From: Lytechinus variegatus
Lineage: Eukaryota; Echinodermata; Echinoidea; Temnopleuroida; Toxopneustidae
Length of the DNA: 64,000 nucleotides
Direction: 5' to 3'
Assembly (NCBI RefSeq): GCF_018143015.1
Contig: NC_054741.1
Span: forward strand, 39,336,510-39,400,509
Part shown: piece after piece, positions 1 through 12,198 of the stretch
Position numbering within the stretch: position 1 is the first letter of the stretch
How the letters are laid out: the number at the start of each line of letters is the position of its first letter
Position numbers and translations under genes: made by a program
The notes under the pieces: generated by a model
Database searches by the model: none
The model's input: the letters and a program-made list of their open reading frames with translations, nothing else
Told to the model about the DNA's origin: nothing

Positions 1-173
1 CCACCCCTGGTGAGCATTTCACAAAACAGTTTGTGCAAGTGATTGTCCTTGACAACTGTTTTTGAAAGAGCTCTGCTAAAATCCTCATGCCAGATGACTG
101 AGTGTTAATATGTCATTGAAAATCACTGAAAAGTTTCTCCACAGTACACATCCTATCACACATCTTTACTTAC

Positions 174-302
174 AACAGTAGGAGTTAGAATATTTCCAAG
201 GTTAGCCTCCACCCCTGTGGACCATGTGACTGTTGCTATGGCATTGGGTTCCTGGTCAATTACATCTGGTACAACTCCATGCTCTACAAACTTACTTGCC
301 AT
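174..302 (-). CDS. PEBP: PEBP-family protein, first coding exon (partial gene)
   Basis: Phosphatidylethanolamine-binding proteins are small cytosolic proteins that bind phospholipid head groups or anions, and in mammals they restrain Raf kinase. Read on the minus strand from the ATG at 302, this exon gives 43 codons with no stop. It contains VVPDVIDQEP and ends in NLGNILTPTV, matching the conserved N-terminal strands of PEBP (the LTPTQ motif). It ends on a codon boundary at a consensus GTAAGT donor (168-173); from family knowledge, mammalian PEBP1 also has an intron close after LTPTQ. The remaining exons (the ligand pocket with DPDxP and HxxR) would lie left of base 1. Bases 1-173 are therefore intron 1. 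I cannot tell which PEBP paralogue this is. Confidence 0.85.
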
Positions 303-1660
303 GGTCTATACAGAAATAGGGAGAAAATATGTAGAAAAAAATTAATAATGTACTATTAACTAACAATTTGAGAGTCTATAATCTTTGTAAATACTCACTG
401 CAGTCTAAACAGATGCAGAGTAATAGAGATTTTATCATCAAACTTAGATTCCACTAAGAAAATTAACAGTTTTCGAAAATAAATATTTACCGTTTCAAAC
501 AGTTAATATTTTCACCATAATTTCACTAAAATTTCTTACAATTAGGTTGAATTGGAGCAAGGACTTCCTAATCCTGACAACTTACAGGATAAGTATAATC
601 CTGTGACATCCTTGGGTGAATGAAGTTGAAAATTGAATTTTTCAACAAGACTAGAATCACTGCTAAATTAGAAATTCAGAATTATCAGTAAAAAAGGGTC
701 AGTTTAATTAAACATGTTAAGGTAATTCATTAAAAAGGCGTTTCATATATGGCACGTCATAATAAATCAGCGATGTTGTCGGCAACACGACAGGCATTCC
801 TTGCAAAGACCCTTTCGTGCAATCAGCCCCAGCAGAGTGAGACTGTAGGCTAATTTTCACCTTGGTGAAACTCGACTTGACTGTAACAGAGACAGGTATG
901 GTTGGACCTAGACAGCTGGCAGCCGTCTATTTCGAGGATTTTTTATGGTAATCATTTTATATATTTTTAAAAAATGTCTCCTCGTGCACAGACGGCTCGC
1001 TATCATGCAGCCACCATTAGGGGACTTACAATGAAAAATCCCCCCGTCGGGGCTCTTCAATTTTTGTCTTTAATGAATCAAAATTTTGAAAATTAACACA
1101 ACGGAAATGCAAATTAATATTCCCTCTTGTCATTAATTGCCAAAAAACAGGGAAAAATCAAGTTAAAAGGAACAAAAACAGCGACTTACCTCTGCTGTTG
1201 CTCAATTTCACTTCCTGTTTTATTCGAACCTATAGTATATAAACATATTGGCATTGAGTCCCCTGTACAGATCGCGCTAGAACTTCGGTCTCTGTATTTG
1301 GTGGGTGAAGCCAACGGAGTTCAGCTGAACAACCAACATAACAGAGACCGAAGCTTTTGGTCTAGGTTGGACCTACCCTTTATCGACCACCTAATTTTCT
1401 AAGCATCATATCTGCAAAAATATCATTTTTACCTAGGTACATGTAGTTTTCATCTCATTTGTGCAGAATCCAGATTGATGACTCAGATTTTATGCACATA
1501 GACATCAGCAACCAACGAATGCGACAATGTCATATTTGATCATTTGCACCCCTTTTTTAGGACCGACTACCCACCATAAACTGATTTTACAGCCGACTTT
1601 TGTCAGGGGAAAATTTTGAACTCTTCCAAGGCAGTTCTATGTCATCTAGTTAGTATGGCA
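303..1660. other. 5' flank of the PEBP-like gene, no gene recognised
   Basis: AT-rich sequence upstream of the PEBP start. It contains a perfect 13-base inverted repeat (CTTCGGTCTCTGT near 1285 and ACAGAGACCGAAG near 1341) and a short C/G hairpin near 1040. A 91-codon reading frame at 1127-1402 uses a TTG start and shows no recognisable domain, so I do not call it a gene. The PEBP promoter and 5' UTR should lie in this stretch, but I see no decisive promoter motif. Confidence 0.4.
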
Positions 1661-2278
1661 GTGAGTCCAAACTTCGCGCGTGTCCATACATCGCGGACAG
1701 TCATTATCTAAAAAACTAGCCAATATCCTTAAAATCTGACATCTTCAACGTGAAAAGTGACCTAAGATTACCCTTTGGTGAAAGTTTCTTTAAGATGAGT
1801 TCAGTATTCATGAAAATATTGGCAAAAGATCGGCAAATTTGTCACCGCTAGCGCCCGTTTTAAAGAAATCGACAAGCATCACAATATCACCATGGCAAGC
1901 AGAAATTATCAAAAATGTGAGTTAAATCATGTGGTACTAACCGATTCTATAGCATTTTGTCATCAATCTGATATATTTCACTTTTTTAGCTGGAGTTTTT
2001 GTTTAAATTTCCACAAAAGCTTTGGTGCGCGAAGTTAGGTCACACTTTTTCTGAACATGCTGAATGGTTTTCCAGGCCGCATCGCCGATCGTAATAGAAT
2101 TTTGAGATCGCGATACCCCTTGACCTACTTTACATTTTCCTCCATGATTTTATAGTTTACGATCTTGCCGTCAATGTGGTAACTATTTCTTGAAATGGTT
2201 TTGTATAAATTATGAATATTTTGTGAAAAAAATTAAGCCTGATGAATATTTTTTTAAAGTGCGCAAAGTTTGGACACC
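1661..2278. mobile_element. Probable TIR element, about 0.6 kb, non-autonomous
   Basis: GTCCAAACTTCGCGC at 1665-1679 is matched 14 of 15 by the inverse at 2261-2275 (GCGCAAAGTTTGGAC). A further related copy lies near 2025-2039. The interior has no coding potential. The paired ends 0.6 kb apart suggest a short non-autonomous DNA transposon. The target-site duplication is not clear. Confidence 0.4.
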
Positions 2279-2283
2279 CCATC

Positions 2284-2715
2284 ATCAGTAGAGGCGCACG
2301 GCCAATATTGGAGACTGTCTCCAATGTGGGAAATTATCTCCAATATCAGAGACTTTTGTAAAGAATTTGGGTATCCAATTTCAGAGACAGTCTCCAGTTT
2401 TGGAGACTAATTTACTTTGTATACATTTGCGGCAAAAGGATTACCTTGGCGGCAAATAAAAATGTGATAAGCAGATTCCTCATGACAAATTACCCCTTTT
2501 CACCGTCTACTTTAAAAATTCACCGTCTACTTTTGTTTTGATAAGGATTTTTGTTGTCAATCACACACAAAACAAATGGGCTTCTGACCTCAGTGAGACA
2601 AAATTTTTGGTGGAAAAAATCATGCTTTTGTTGGTGTTGTTTCTTTTGTCCTTTTGCAAAGCAAGTCTCCAATGTGGGAGATTGTCTCCCCTATTGGCCG
2701 TGCGCCTCTACTGAT
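2284..2715. mobile_element. MITE with ~30 bp terminal inverted repeats
   Basis: Left end ATCAGTAGAGGCGCACGGCC and right end GGCCGTGCGCCTCTACTGAT (2696-2715) are inverted matches, and the match continues inward to a GGAGAC/GTCTCC block. The interior (432 bp in total) repeats the motif TCTCCAAT and has no open reading frame, so this is a non-autonomous element. It directly abuts the element ending near 2278, indicating serial insertion at one spot. Confidence 0.75.
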
Positions 2716-3909
2716 CATACTTTCATCACAAGCTCCAGCACATGATTCGATGACTGATAGACATTTGTTTTAACTAGTATAAAGCCGTTTTCGATATGAT
2801 TTCAGTGAATGAACAGCTCTTTTGCAACAGGGTTCGAGACTTGTCAATATAAGTTCGATAATTTTATGAATTTTCCACCTTTTCATCCCTCATTTTCTCT
2901 TGTAAAATCTAGATCTATTCTCATCGTTCCTATCATGCCTATGGACACTGCGGGCCTGCGGCTTAATACTCTCCAACTGTAGCGTGCACAAGCCAAGGTG
3001 TAGGTGGTCAGCTACGATTGGGGTTGGGTGTCCGGACACTTGTTGAAATTAATATTGAGATTTGAGACCTTGCACTCGGCTTGCACTACATAGTGTGAGT
3101 GACAACTATTACTACCGTACCGGTACTAAATACTCCACGACCACGGAGACATCGCCACGACGATTGTTTTCGGCCATCGGGCAGCCGCCGCAACCGACAA
3201 CGTTGGAACCACTCACCTAGCTGTAGGTGTCCTTGTCTTAGCTTGGAAGATGGAACCGATGCTTAACTTATATACTTAGACCGCTACACGTTTATGTTTC
3301 CCTAGCTTGGCAACGACACTAACTAGAGCTGAGCCTGAATTTCCCGTACCACTTGTCACAATCTTAACAACGTCTACGGTATTACTAGCGCCAAATCGTT
3401 TTCATGTCATCCGGGCAACCGTACCGGTACCTTTAATTCCCAGGTCAGCGTACGCTGTGCATGTAGCGCATACATACGGTCGCTACCCGGATTGCTCAAA
3501 TAGGCTAAAACTAGTCTGCAGGCACAGACCCTGATTGATTGAAACTTTGATCAACAAGTGTGTCTCCACGCAAAGACTAGCACCTACAAATCTAGTGGGC
3601 CTTCAGTACACATGGCAGCACATTCAGACTAATCTCAGACCCTTAAACTCGAGTGAAAGGTTTGCACAGCAGACTAGGCTCAAAGCCAAGTGGACCCCCC
3701 GGGATCCCCCTATTTTCCGACGCGCGCTCTCTCTGTCAGGCTCAGGGGCTCAGCCCCGATTCCCCCGCTAATCCCACTGAAAATACTAAAATAAAACATT
3801 AATTTGATACGATGAAATAATTTGTATTCATAAATATTTTCTTTATTGAATCAGAGTGTCGTTAAAAGCAATCAACAGTCGGGCTGAATGCAGAACTTTT
3901 AGGGATAAA
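2716..3909. other. Unassigned intergenic sequence, relatively CpG-rich from 2940 to 3780
   Basis: The stretch 2940-3780 is richer in C, G and CpG than its surroundings and has two copies of the palindrome GTACCGGTAC (near 3117 and 3422). It carries short open frames in more than one frame but no domain I recognise. It may be a decayed transposon body or an unrecognised regulatory region. Confidence 0.3.
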
Positions 3910-3930
3910 ACCCATATGCATGCATTAGCT

Positions 3931-4483
3931 TCCCGGGGGGGCCACTTACATTGACGAGTGGATACCATGCGCGACCAAAAAAAACACGTAAAAAGGATGT
4001 CCTTTTCACGATAGGGCACGTTACGTACGTAACGTGATAAGGGTGTCAAAAACGCAAAAATAATGAAAAAAGGGTATCTATTTCACTAGGAAAATTACGT
4101 GTTTAGGGTCGAATTTGCGGGGATGATGAGACAAAATTAATATGTCTTAAAAAGGATTCCTTTTTGCCCCAACACTACGTGTTTAGAGTCCGATTTGCGC
4201 GAGGTGTAGAAGGTGGGGTCGTACTAAATCAAATAAGGTAAAGCCGACGACCGAAGGACCCGTAACAATAAAGCATTCCTGTACTTGTTTAGGGGTTCAT
4301 TTCAGGGAATATTTGCCAAGAGTATCGTTTTGTTTCCAATACTTGTTAAGGGTAGGGTTTCACACGCCAATACTTGTTAAGGGGTGCATTTTCAGAATAT
4401 GGAAATTACGTGTTTAGGGTGCTTTTCGAGACCCCATGGTCGCGCATGGTATCCACTCGTGAATGGAAGTGGCCCCCCCGGGA
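3931..4483 (+). mobile_element. GC-tipped TIR element, copy 1, with 20-bp flanking duplication
   Basis: The ends are inverted copies. The left starts TCCCGGGGGGGCCACTT, then continues through ACGAGTGGATACCATGCGCG; the right end is its inverse with a few changes. Immediately outside, a perfect 20-bp direct repeat (CCCATATGCATGCATTAGCT) occurs at 3911-3930 and 4484-4503. The interior carries repeated phrases such as CGTGTTTAGGGT and TACTTGTTAAGGG. No protein is encoded. A related inverted copy lies at 5221-5774. Confidence 0.75.
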
Positions 4484-4824
4484 CCCATATGCATGCATTA
4501 GCTTCCCGTTCTTTTTTTTTCAGACCTCGGCAGCCCGGCCGGTCGCATTCTTAGGTTCTTCTCTTTTCTTTCATTTTAATTCCAACTTAGCTTTTGGCTC
4601 ATTCAATATTCTACCTTCATTTCCCGTTTCTGTCTGTCAATTAAAAAAAATCTTTTAATCTATTTTTAATTCTTTCTCAGTAATATTGTTCTTTAATTCT
4701 CCCATTCTCATTTATTTTCTATTTCCCCCCCCTGCTTTCTTTACGTTTTACATTTTTTTTTCTTAGTTTTCTTTTCACTTTATCCCATTCTTCCCCCTTT
4801 CCCGTTTTTCCCCTGGTGAAATCC

Positions 4825-4927
4825 GCCAAGGGGCAGCCTGCCCCCCATAGGCGGCGGAAGCGGGGGGGACGTGTCCCCCCTAAATTTGAGGAGGGGGGAC
4901 GGTCCCCCCTAAATCTGTTGTTGATGA

Positions 4928-4962
<35 letters not shown>

Positions 4963-5115
4963 TTTTTTTTTTGCTTGTCAATTTATTTTCCTACGTCCCC
5001 CCTAAAATTTTTGGCTGGAGAACCATTTTTTTTTTTGCTTTTCAAAAAATTTTTGGTTGTCCCCTCCTAAAATTTTTGGCTTCCGCCGCCAATGCTGCCC
5101 CCCCTAGCTGTTACG
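4825..5115. mobile_element. Short element with GGCGGCGGAAGC ends and a long T tract
   Basis: GGCGGCGGAAGC near 4851 recurs in inverse near 5082-5093, inside a C/G-run-rich context (TCCCCCCTAAA repeated several times). A poly-T run occupies about 4930-4975. It sits between the two inverted copies of the GC-tipped element. Probably a non-autonomous DNA element; the ends are not sharply defined. Confidence 0.4.
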
Positions 5116-5220
5116 CCACTGACAAATTTACCCAATATGACGATGACAGCCACGGCCACCTCGTTATAAAATATAAATCAGTGTGAAACTCTGAATTTAG
5201 TAGCTTGATCGACCCGGCCC

Positions 5221-5774
5221 CCCGCGGGGGGGGGCACTTCCATTCACGAGTGGATACCATGCGCGACCATGGGGTCTCGAAAAGCACCCTAAACACGTTA
5301 TTTCCATATTCTGAAAATGCACCCCTTAACAAGTATTGGCGTGTGAAACCCTACCCTTAACAAGTATTGGAAACAAAATGATACTCTTGGCACTATTCCC
5401 TGAAATGAACCCCTAAGCAAGTACAGGAATGTTTTATTGTTTACGGGTCCTTCGGTCGTCTGCTTTACTTTATTTGGTTTAGTACGACCCCACCTTCTAC
5501 ACCTCGCGCAAATCGGACTCTAAACACGAAGTGTTGGGGCAAAAGGACATCATTTGCAAAACATTATAATTTTGTTTTATCATCCCCGCAAATTCGACCC
5601 TAAACACGTAATTTTCCTAGCGAAATAGATACCCTTTTTTCATTATTTTTGTGTTTTTGACACCCTTATCACGTTACGTACGTAACGTGCCCTATCGTGA
5701 AAAGGACATCCTTTTTACGTGTTTTTTTTGGTCGCGCATGGTATCCACTCGTCAATGTAAGTGGCCCCCCCGGG
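5221..5774 (-). mobile_element. GC-tipped TIR element, copy 2, inverted relative to copy 1
   Basis: This is the same family as 3931-4483 in opposite orientation, recognisable end to end (GAGTGGATACCATGCGCGAC and the inverse near 5735). Its flanks carry a perfect 8-bp direct repeat CCCGGCCC (5213-5220 and 5775-5782), unlike the 20-bp repeat at copy 1. The pair forms an inverted repeat of about 550 bp arms with a spacer of about 740 bp. Confidence 0.75.
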
Positions 5775-5782
5775 CCCGGCCC

Positions 5783-7643
5783 ACAAGATTTACACTGCGA
5801 AAAGATGTAAAAAAGGAAATAAATGGATAGAAAGATGGCAAATATCATATTCTGAATTTAATGTCAAAATCTATCATAAAATTAGTTTTGTGTAAAGGTA
5901 AAAAAAAACTGTGCTCGGTCGCCTAACAATGTTATTGTTGGCTCACGACGCCACTGCTTTCCAGCCATCCTCATAGAATACTTTCCTCTTTTTTTTCTCT
6001 CTCTCCCTGAATCCCTAGTCACGTCTGTCTCTCTTAATTACATGTACATGTCATTAAAGAATCTTATGCTTTGGTAATTTGTCATGTTTGCTAGGGCGTC
6101 AACCCTGAAAAGTATGTGTGTGTGTGTGGGGGGGGGGGGGCGAATTGCAAGCCAGGGGTGCCCCCCCCTGGCCCAACAGAATGGAGCAATTGCATTCCTT
6201 GCTTGAAATTGCAATTTGTAGCATATCTACTGAGTCTTTTGTCTAAAAAGTGGGGGACCCATTATAGTGAGAGTATAAGTAAGTTGAGCTCGCGAAGTTA
6301 GCGAGAGAGAGGTAAGGCGGAAAAGGTATTTTTCCATTTCTTATACTTGAGATAATGTACTTTGGTGGTCTTAAGTCAACGGCAAATTACTTTTTCTTTT
6401 CAAGGAGCAGGGTTCTGTGACATTTGCTCTGGCGAGAATTGCTCTGATTGAATGTCTACACGTTAAGCCAAACATTAACCTTAACCTCCAAAACTAAATA
6501 AACCCTAATCCGATATTTACATTATTCAAAACTTATCTTACCCTATGCCCTCTGAGAGGTTATAACCAGAGCAATATTCATGTAACCAGGAGCAGAGCAA
6601 ATGGGAGGATACTTCAGTTTTCAGAACTCCAGTGACTTCCCTGGGCCTACTTATATCATTATTATTAAAAACAATTATTTTCATTTTGGAACAATCTGAA
6701 CCTTGCATCACATTGACATCACCTATGTTGCCAATTTAAAATCACCGAAGTAATAGTGATTACAACTTTCGAAATTCAAGACTTGGCAATCTTTGTTTAA
6801 AGTTTCTTCAAACTGTCACATGTATATATACAAGTATAGAGTATATGCTTCCCCAATTTGTTTCCCCTTTTCCACTTAATGAAACTTTCATTTGGCTTGG
6901 GTTCCTCTTGTTTCTTGTATAAGGATCCCTCACACGCAATATCTTATTAATCAAACCAAAATTTTCTCTGCAGAAAAGGAATTTGATCATTTTTTGCATG
7001 CTAAATTACTACCTTATACATGTATTTCATCATTACTGTACAATAACAAATAATGCTTCATACTTGCATCAAAATAAAGATGACAGATTTTGAAGTTTCC
7101 CCAGATCAAGATAAAAGTTGATTTCTGTTGATATGTAAGGATGTAATAATTTATATTCTATCAAACATCTAGGCTATAAGTGTAAGAGTTGTCATACAGA
7201 ACATACATTGTAGGGCTTTAATGAATGATGTTTGATAATCATTCGCATTCCTACAAATCAAATGGAATTTCTTCCATTTGGGGTAAATTTCAATGTATTG
7301 ATATTGAAAGACAAACACCAAATGAAGAAAAGTGAAATATCAAATTTAGAAAATGTGGAATTTCTTTAATGGACAAGTACAATATTGGGCTAAAAATGGG
7401 TTTACACACATCAATACATAATAATAAGGTAAAAATGTTCACTTTGTCTGCTTCCACTTAATACATTTTAGAGTTTAAAAGAAAAATTTCAAGAAATGCC
7501 ATTAATGTCATGGTCATTGTCAGCCCAAAGCACATACATGTATATTTATGTAATCCTAATACAGAATAGGTAAACTAAAACTAGAAAGTCAATAAAATGT
7601 TTATACCATCCCCGTCACCCAAATACTTTAACATATTTCATCA
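5783..7643. other. Intergenic, no gene recognised
   Basis: AT-rich sequence with a short GT/G run (6115-6140) and a degenerate inverted arrangement of GGAGCA and GAGCAA phrases between 6403 and 6603 that may be an old MITE. No splice-supported coding segment was recognised on either strand. Confidence 0.35.
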
Positions 7644-7774
7644 GGGTCCCGTAACACAAAGGTTAGCAATTAATCGTACGCTTTATTTTCAAGATTGATT
7701 CTACACTGTAGTACATGGAATCAATCGTAGAAAAATGTTCTATGAATATTGCTAAGCTTTGTGTTATGGGCCCC
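7644..7774. mobile_element. Palindromic MITE, GGGNCCCRTAACACAAAG type
   Basis: The left end GGGTCCCGTAACACAAAGG and the right end (inverse: GGGGCCCATAACACAAAGC) pair, and the pairing continues through GATTGATTC toward the centre. At 131 bp with almost full-length dyad symmetry it is a typical MITE. Confidence 0.7.
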
Positions 7775-7890
7775 AGATAATAACATAATAATAATTGATT
7801 GTACATTGTAGTAAATGGAATTAATTGTATTTAAATTGTTCTATAATCATTGCTAAGCTTTGAGTTACGGGCCCCAGATAATAACATAAC
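7775..7890. repeat. Partial tandem duplication of the right half of the MITE
   Basis: The segment from the internal ATTGATT to AGATAATAACATAA (about 7693-7790) recurs, diverged, at about 7794-7890, including the GGGCCCCAGATAATAACATAA end. The copy lacks the left terminus, so it arose by local duplication rather than insertion. Confidence 0.6.
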
Positions 7891-8020
7891 TTTGTGTGAA
7901 AAGGTTTGCATTTGTTCAGTTTTTATGTTTCCGTCAATATGATTTCTTTTTCTCTTTTTCTTTCCTGTAATACATGCATGTACGCATATAGTAAGTCGAC
8001 TATAATTTCTTCTTTTCCAA

Positions 8021-8225
8021 GGGGGATCCACAATTTTACAAGCTTTGCTTTTTAGTGGATCCCCCTCATTTCCATATCCATTTATGCTCTATATTATACT
8101 GTTTTTTTTTTTTTACGAAGTAAGAATGCCCTTCTATAAAATTGTATTTGATTTGTATTGTTTTTTATATAACTTTGTATTATGTTTTGAATGGAAATGA
8201 AATAAAAAAGAATTGAAAAAAAATT
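8021..8225 (+). mobile_element. 3' tail of a non-LTR retroelement
   Basis: The sequence ending GAATGGAAATGAAATAAAA, followed by A-rich AATTGAA repeats, matches in inverse the segment 60217-60372 almost throughout. Two dispersed copies sharing a 3' end and an A-rich tail are typical of 5'-truncated LINE or SINE insertions. A perfect 11-bp inverted repeat (GGGGGATCCAC at 8021-8031 and its inverse at 8055-8065) precedes the shared part. Confidence 0.6.
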
Positions 8226-11200
8226 GAATAACATCAAGCATAAACAAAATGGCATTATGACTGTTTGTAACGTACACTCTGGGCCTCCTGCACCAAAAAT
8301 AAAATGTTAAGAGTCAATGTAACTTATAAAAAAGGAACACAACTCGGTGTGGAATTAATTAGAGGCTTGAAATTAAATTCTTATTGTTGGAATTGATCAC
8401 AAAGTTTGATGCAACAGACCCCAGGTCAAAGATATTGTAATTCCATTTCATAGGACTCAATAATTCAAGTTATGGTTAAAGGGAAGTTCATTCGGCAAGA
8501 CATAACCTTTACGGACCAAGTAAACCATACAAAACATTTTATTTGGATGAATGGAGAAAATTAAACAAGGATATATCACTAAATTGCATCAAAATTTTGG
8601 TGAAAAATTAGAGAGTTATGGCATTTTTCAGTAGCGCAAATAGTGATATTCACATCATATGTGTTTTCAAATGAGGGAGCTGATGTTAATTTTCTCATTA
8701 AATAAACTTTGTGTAAGAGTAGACTTGGTCTTTCATTTATGTGACTGGCTTTATATTTTAATCTTTGGTCACATCAAGTTCAAATATGACAAAAATCTTA
8801 CAAATAATAATTATTGGATATGTTCATGAACAGTGATCAATATCGGGTATAAAAGAAGTAGAGTTGTGCTTAAAAGTTAGTGAACCCCACCACAAAAAGC
8901 ACTCCTTCATGCCGGGTACAAGTATACAACTCTACAGTACTCAGCGATCCCAGAAAAACAAACTTCATTGAATGTAATATATTTCATCACCTGTCTTCAC
9001 AATTATATTATAAAAACATGGCAGAACTTGGAACACTTTAAATATGTTCATTTTCTGGTGGGGTACATTAACTTATAAACACTACTGTTTATACTATAAG
9101 GGAATCCTTGTTCGTAGCACATGAATAATAATATTTGTTTATCTTCACACATTTGATATAATCAGGCACTCTGGCAGTAATTTTACAAAGTAAACATGTA
9201 CAACAGGTAAACAACTTAGTAAGTTCATTGATATTTATCAAGTGATTTAGAAATAATGATGCAATAATGCTTATCATACAAATTGAATAGAAATAGCTTT
9301 GTCTTTTTAAACCTCCAAATACACTTATTCTTCATTTTTAGAAATATCACAGTCAACATACAATCAAAACCTACTCAGGGATGTCTCACAAAGGTATATA
9401 TTCTGTTAAATGTGAATTCAAGTGTTTACTAAGACCCCTACTTGTTCAAAGTGTATCTTATCAAAGAGCCCTGGTATATTTGAATTACACAAGGTTAAAC
9501 TCACTTTCACACCATTCCTTGGTATTGAAAGGATTTTCCAAACAGGGTAATCAAATTTATGAATATAAAGGTACAGTCACAGTATTCAAGTTTTGCACAG
9601 GACTCTCAATGTCACATGTAAGAAAAATTCATTTCAAATGAACATTGTAGACACTGGGAAGTAAATGAACAGAAAATGGCTTTGGGAGATTGGATAACAT
9701 GAAACTTTCCAACTACTTGTTGATATACAGGAAAAAATGGCCTCCAAGAGAGGATTCACACAAGTTCTTTGCTAATCCTGGCCAAAAAAAAATACAGCTT
9801 TCTCTTTCTCACATTCTACAATTATATGATTGTGGATGTGTGATTATCCAGTCAGGTATACTGAATTATACTTATTCATTTTCACTCCACAAAGACATCT
9901 GCATTTATCTAAACTGCACAACAAAACATATGATATCCAATTACTTGTGAATTATGATAAAATGATCTTAATGCTAAATCATCCTAACAAGTTACTGTTT
10001 TATTTTTTTTTTAAGAACAGCACACACTGCCATTAAGATATTAAAAAGATGAAAGAGGAAGAAAAAAGGTATATGATACACTGTAAATAATAAGAAAATA
10101 AAGTGTCCTTTGCATATAAATATAAACCGCTTCATATTTTGTATGCTTTCATATCTAAATTTTTTTTTGCCAATAATATTCATACATCTGTCCCCTTGAA
10201 GATGCTGATGGCATACAAGAAAATTGATCAACTCATGGCATACATGTAAATATAATAATGGCAAGGCATACACAAAAAAAAATGAGAATTTCAAACTATT
10301 AATGAAGAAACAAACAAGAACAAATTTATAGCAATATTTTAAGTACGAAAAAGAATACCACTGTGACAGCAAAATATATCGAAAGTATTCTCAAATATTT
10401 ATAAGATTAAACAGTCTGTCCAGATATAGGTTACAGTGGCAATGTTGCATTTATCATTTTTTATTACACTGTTGCAGTATGGTACAGATTTAATATTCTA
10501 TGGTTTCATGCCTTTCTGTCATTTGTTTAAATGTTTACAAGTACCTCACACTTTACAAACTATCAGGAATAGGACAGATTCTCAATCATTTTCAGAAAAT
10601 GCATTTTGTTAATATCAATTCTTTGTCCATGTAAAGTGGGTCTCTTGGGTGAGGAATATTTATGACAAATACAAGCAACAGGAATCAAAAAAGAAATATG
10701 AAGCAAATTGTGAAAATGACTAATACTGAGCAATTATCAATATGGTTCAAACATAGCCAAGTTCACAGCACCAAAATGTTATAAGAATGATATAAGATGT
10801 ATGAGCACTTGGGCTATTTCAAACACTTTGATTTGTATAATTATGTTCGTCCCAAAATTCTAACTCTGCTCAGTTAAGGTGCCACTATACCAAGCTTGAA
10901 ATACACATCAAATATCTCAAGATGTTTATTATTTGGAGAATTTGGTACTTTATTCTTTGTCCTAATTCCTAACCACTTCCTTTTTGTCTGCTGCCTTGCA
11001 ATCTTGAACAGAATATGTGATTTTTTGGTTCAGAAAAAAACATGGTGATTGGATTATTACCATCGCACTGCAAATGTACTTGTTGGAAAGTGAATGGCAG
11101 TGATGCTCTAAACATGTTAACATCAATAAAAAATTTTGTAATATATTTTTCTATTCTGATTGGGTAGTTAGTGTCAAATGAGCATGGGGACAGTATGCAG

Positions 11201-11311
11201 ACTGTATATCTGTGTTCATTCTTTCATGGGTGTGGGCCAAAGCATGGTTGAGGCAGGACTTTCATAATTTGTGAATATTTTTTTAGATACTAGAATGACC
11301 CTTCAGTATAT
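8226..11311. other. Repeat-poor AT-rich intergenic stretch
   Basis: About 3 kb with no recognised repeat family and no domain-bearing frame. Short frames at 9381-9641 and 9992-10372 are AT-driven. The absence of recognisable mobile DNA is unusual in this window and resembles untranslated or regulatory DNA, possibly distal 3' sequence of the minus-strand gene that ends at 13833, but nothing here proves transcription. Confidence 0.3.
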
Positions 11312-11820
11312 TACAAGTGGAGCACCTCTGGCAGTCTCGCCTGCATTACGCAATTAAAAATAGCAGCAGTGCTGACTCTGATAACGACTATAACATATTT
11401 ATTCAGAAAAAGCACCATGCACATAATAATACAATACTATGTTCATTGACCCTAAATGACATTTGAACTTGATCAAGTGACCCAGACTTGTGCAAGATGA
11501 GCAATGATACTTGATTACCCTAAAATCAACATTTCATTCATTATATCCATAAACTTTCAAAGTTATGATGGTTATTCAACAAAATATGGCCAAAGTTCAT
11601 TGACCCTAAATGACCTTTGACCTTGGTCATGTGACCTAAAACTTGGGCAATATGTGCAGTAATACTATTACCATTATATCCATGTTTCATGAACTAGGTC
11701 CATATATCTAAGTTATGATGTCATTTCAAAAACTTAACCTTAAGATTTTAATGTTGACACCGGTGCCGCTGCGGTCAGGAAAGCGGCGCCTGTAGTCTTG
11801 CTCTGCTTTGCAGGCGAGAC
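11312..11820 (+). mobile_element. DR1-type tandem element (CTCGCCTGCAT ends), copy 1
   Basis: The head reads GGAGCACCTCTGGCAGTCTC then GCCTGCATTACGC. The tail reads GCGGCGCCTGTAGTC and ends TTTGCAGGCGAGAC, so short GTCTCGCCTGCA ends are inverted. The interior has diverged units containing CATTGACCCTAAATGACC, a perfect DR1 (TGACCTTTGACCT, 11611-11623) and GGTCATGTGACC. No coding potential; copies recur at 27418, 36034, 55244, 59292 and 61511. Confidence 0.75.
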
Positions 11821-12198
11821 AAAAAGGATTATGTTTGTAACTACATAGAAAAGCCTAAACATGATTAATACACTTTTATATGAGTGATGTGTATGTACGA
11901 GAAAGAAGTTGCTCAGCCATGTATGATAATGAAATAAAATGAAATAATGGTATTATACAAAGTGCGAATGAAAAGTTTTGAGTCTGTGTGAAGACCAAAT
12001 TTGGTCCATTATATCTGTCACATATCTTAATCCTACCTACCAAATTTCTTGGTCATAGCATTATTTAGTCTTATTTTACAGGTTCATAGATCAAATGTCT
12101 CATGAAAAATTGGTTGGTAACCAGGGATGCTTTCACTGTTTAAACTGCTCTTAGGCATCAGGCTGATAGTGATGAATCTAAGTCTCATCGATAGACAC

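Noticed and set aside
1127-1402. 91-codon frame near the PEBP exon
   Set aside because: It uses a TTG start, has no recognisable domain and crosses a hairpin repeat.
9992-10372. 126-codon hydrophobic frame on the minus strand
   Set aside because: AT-rich, Phe/Leu/Ile-biased with no domain and no splice context; likely chance.
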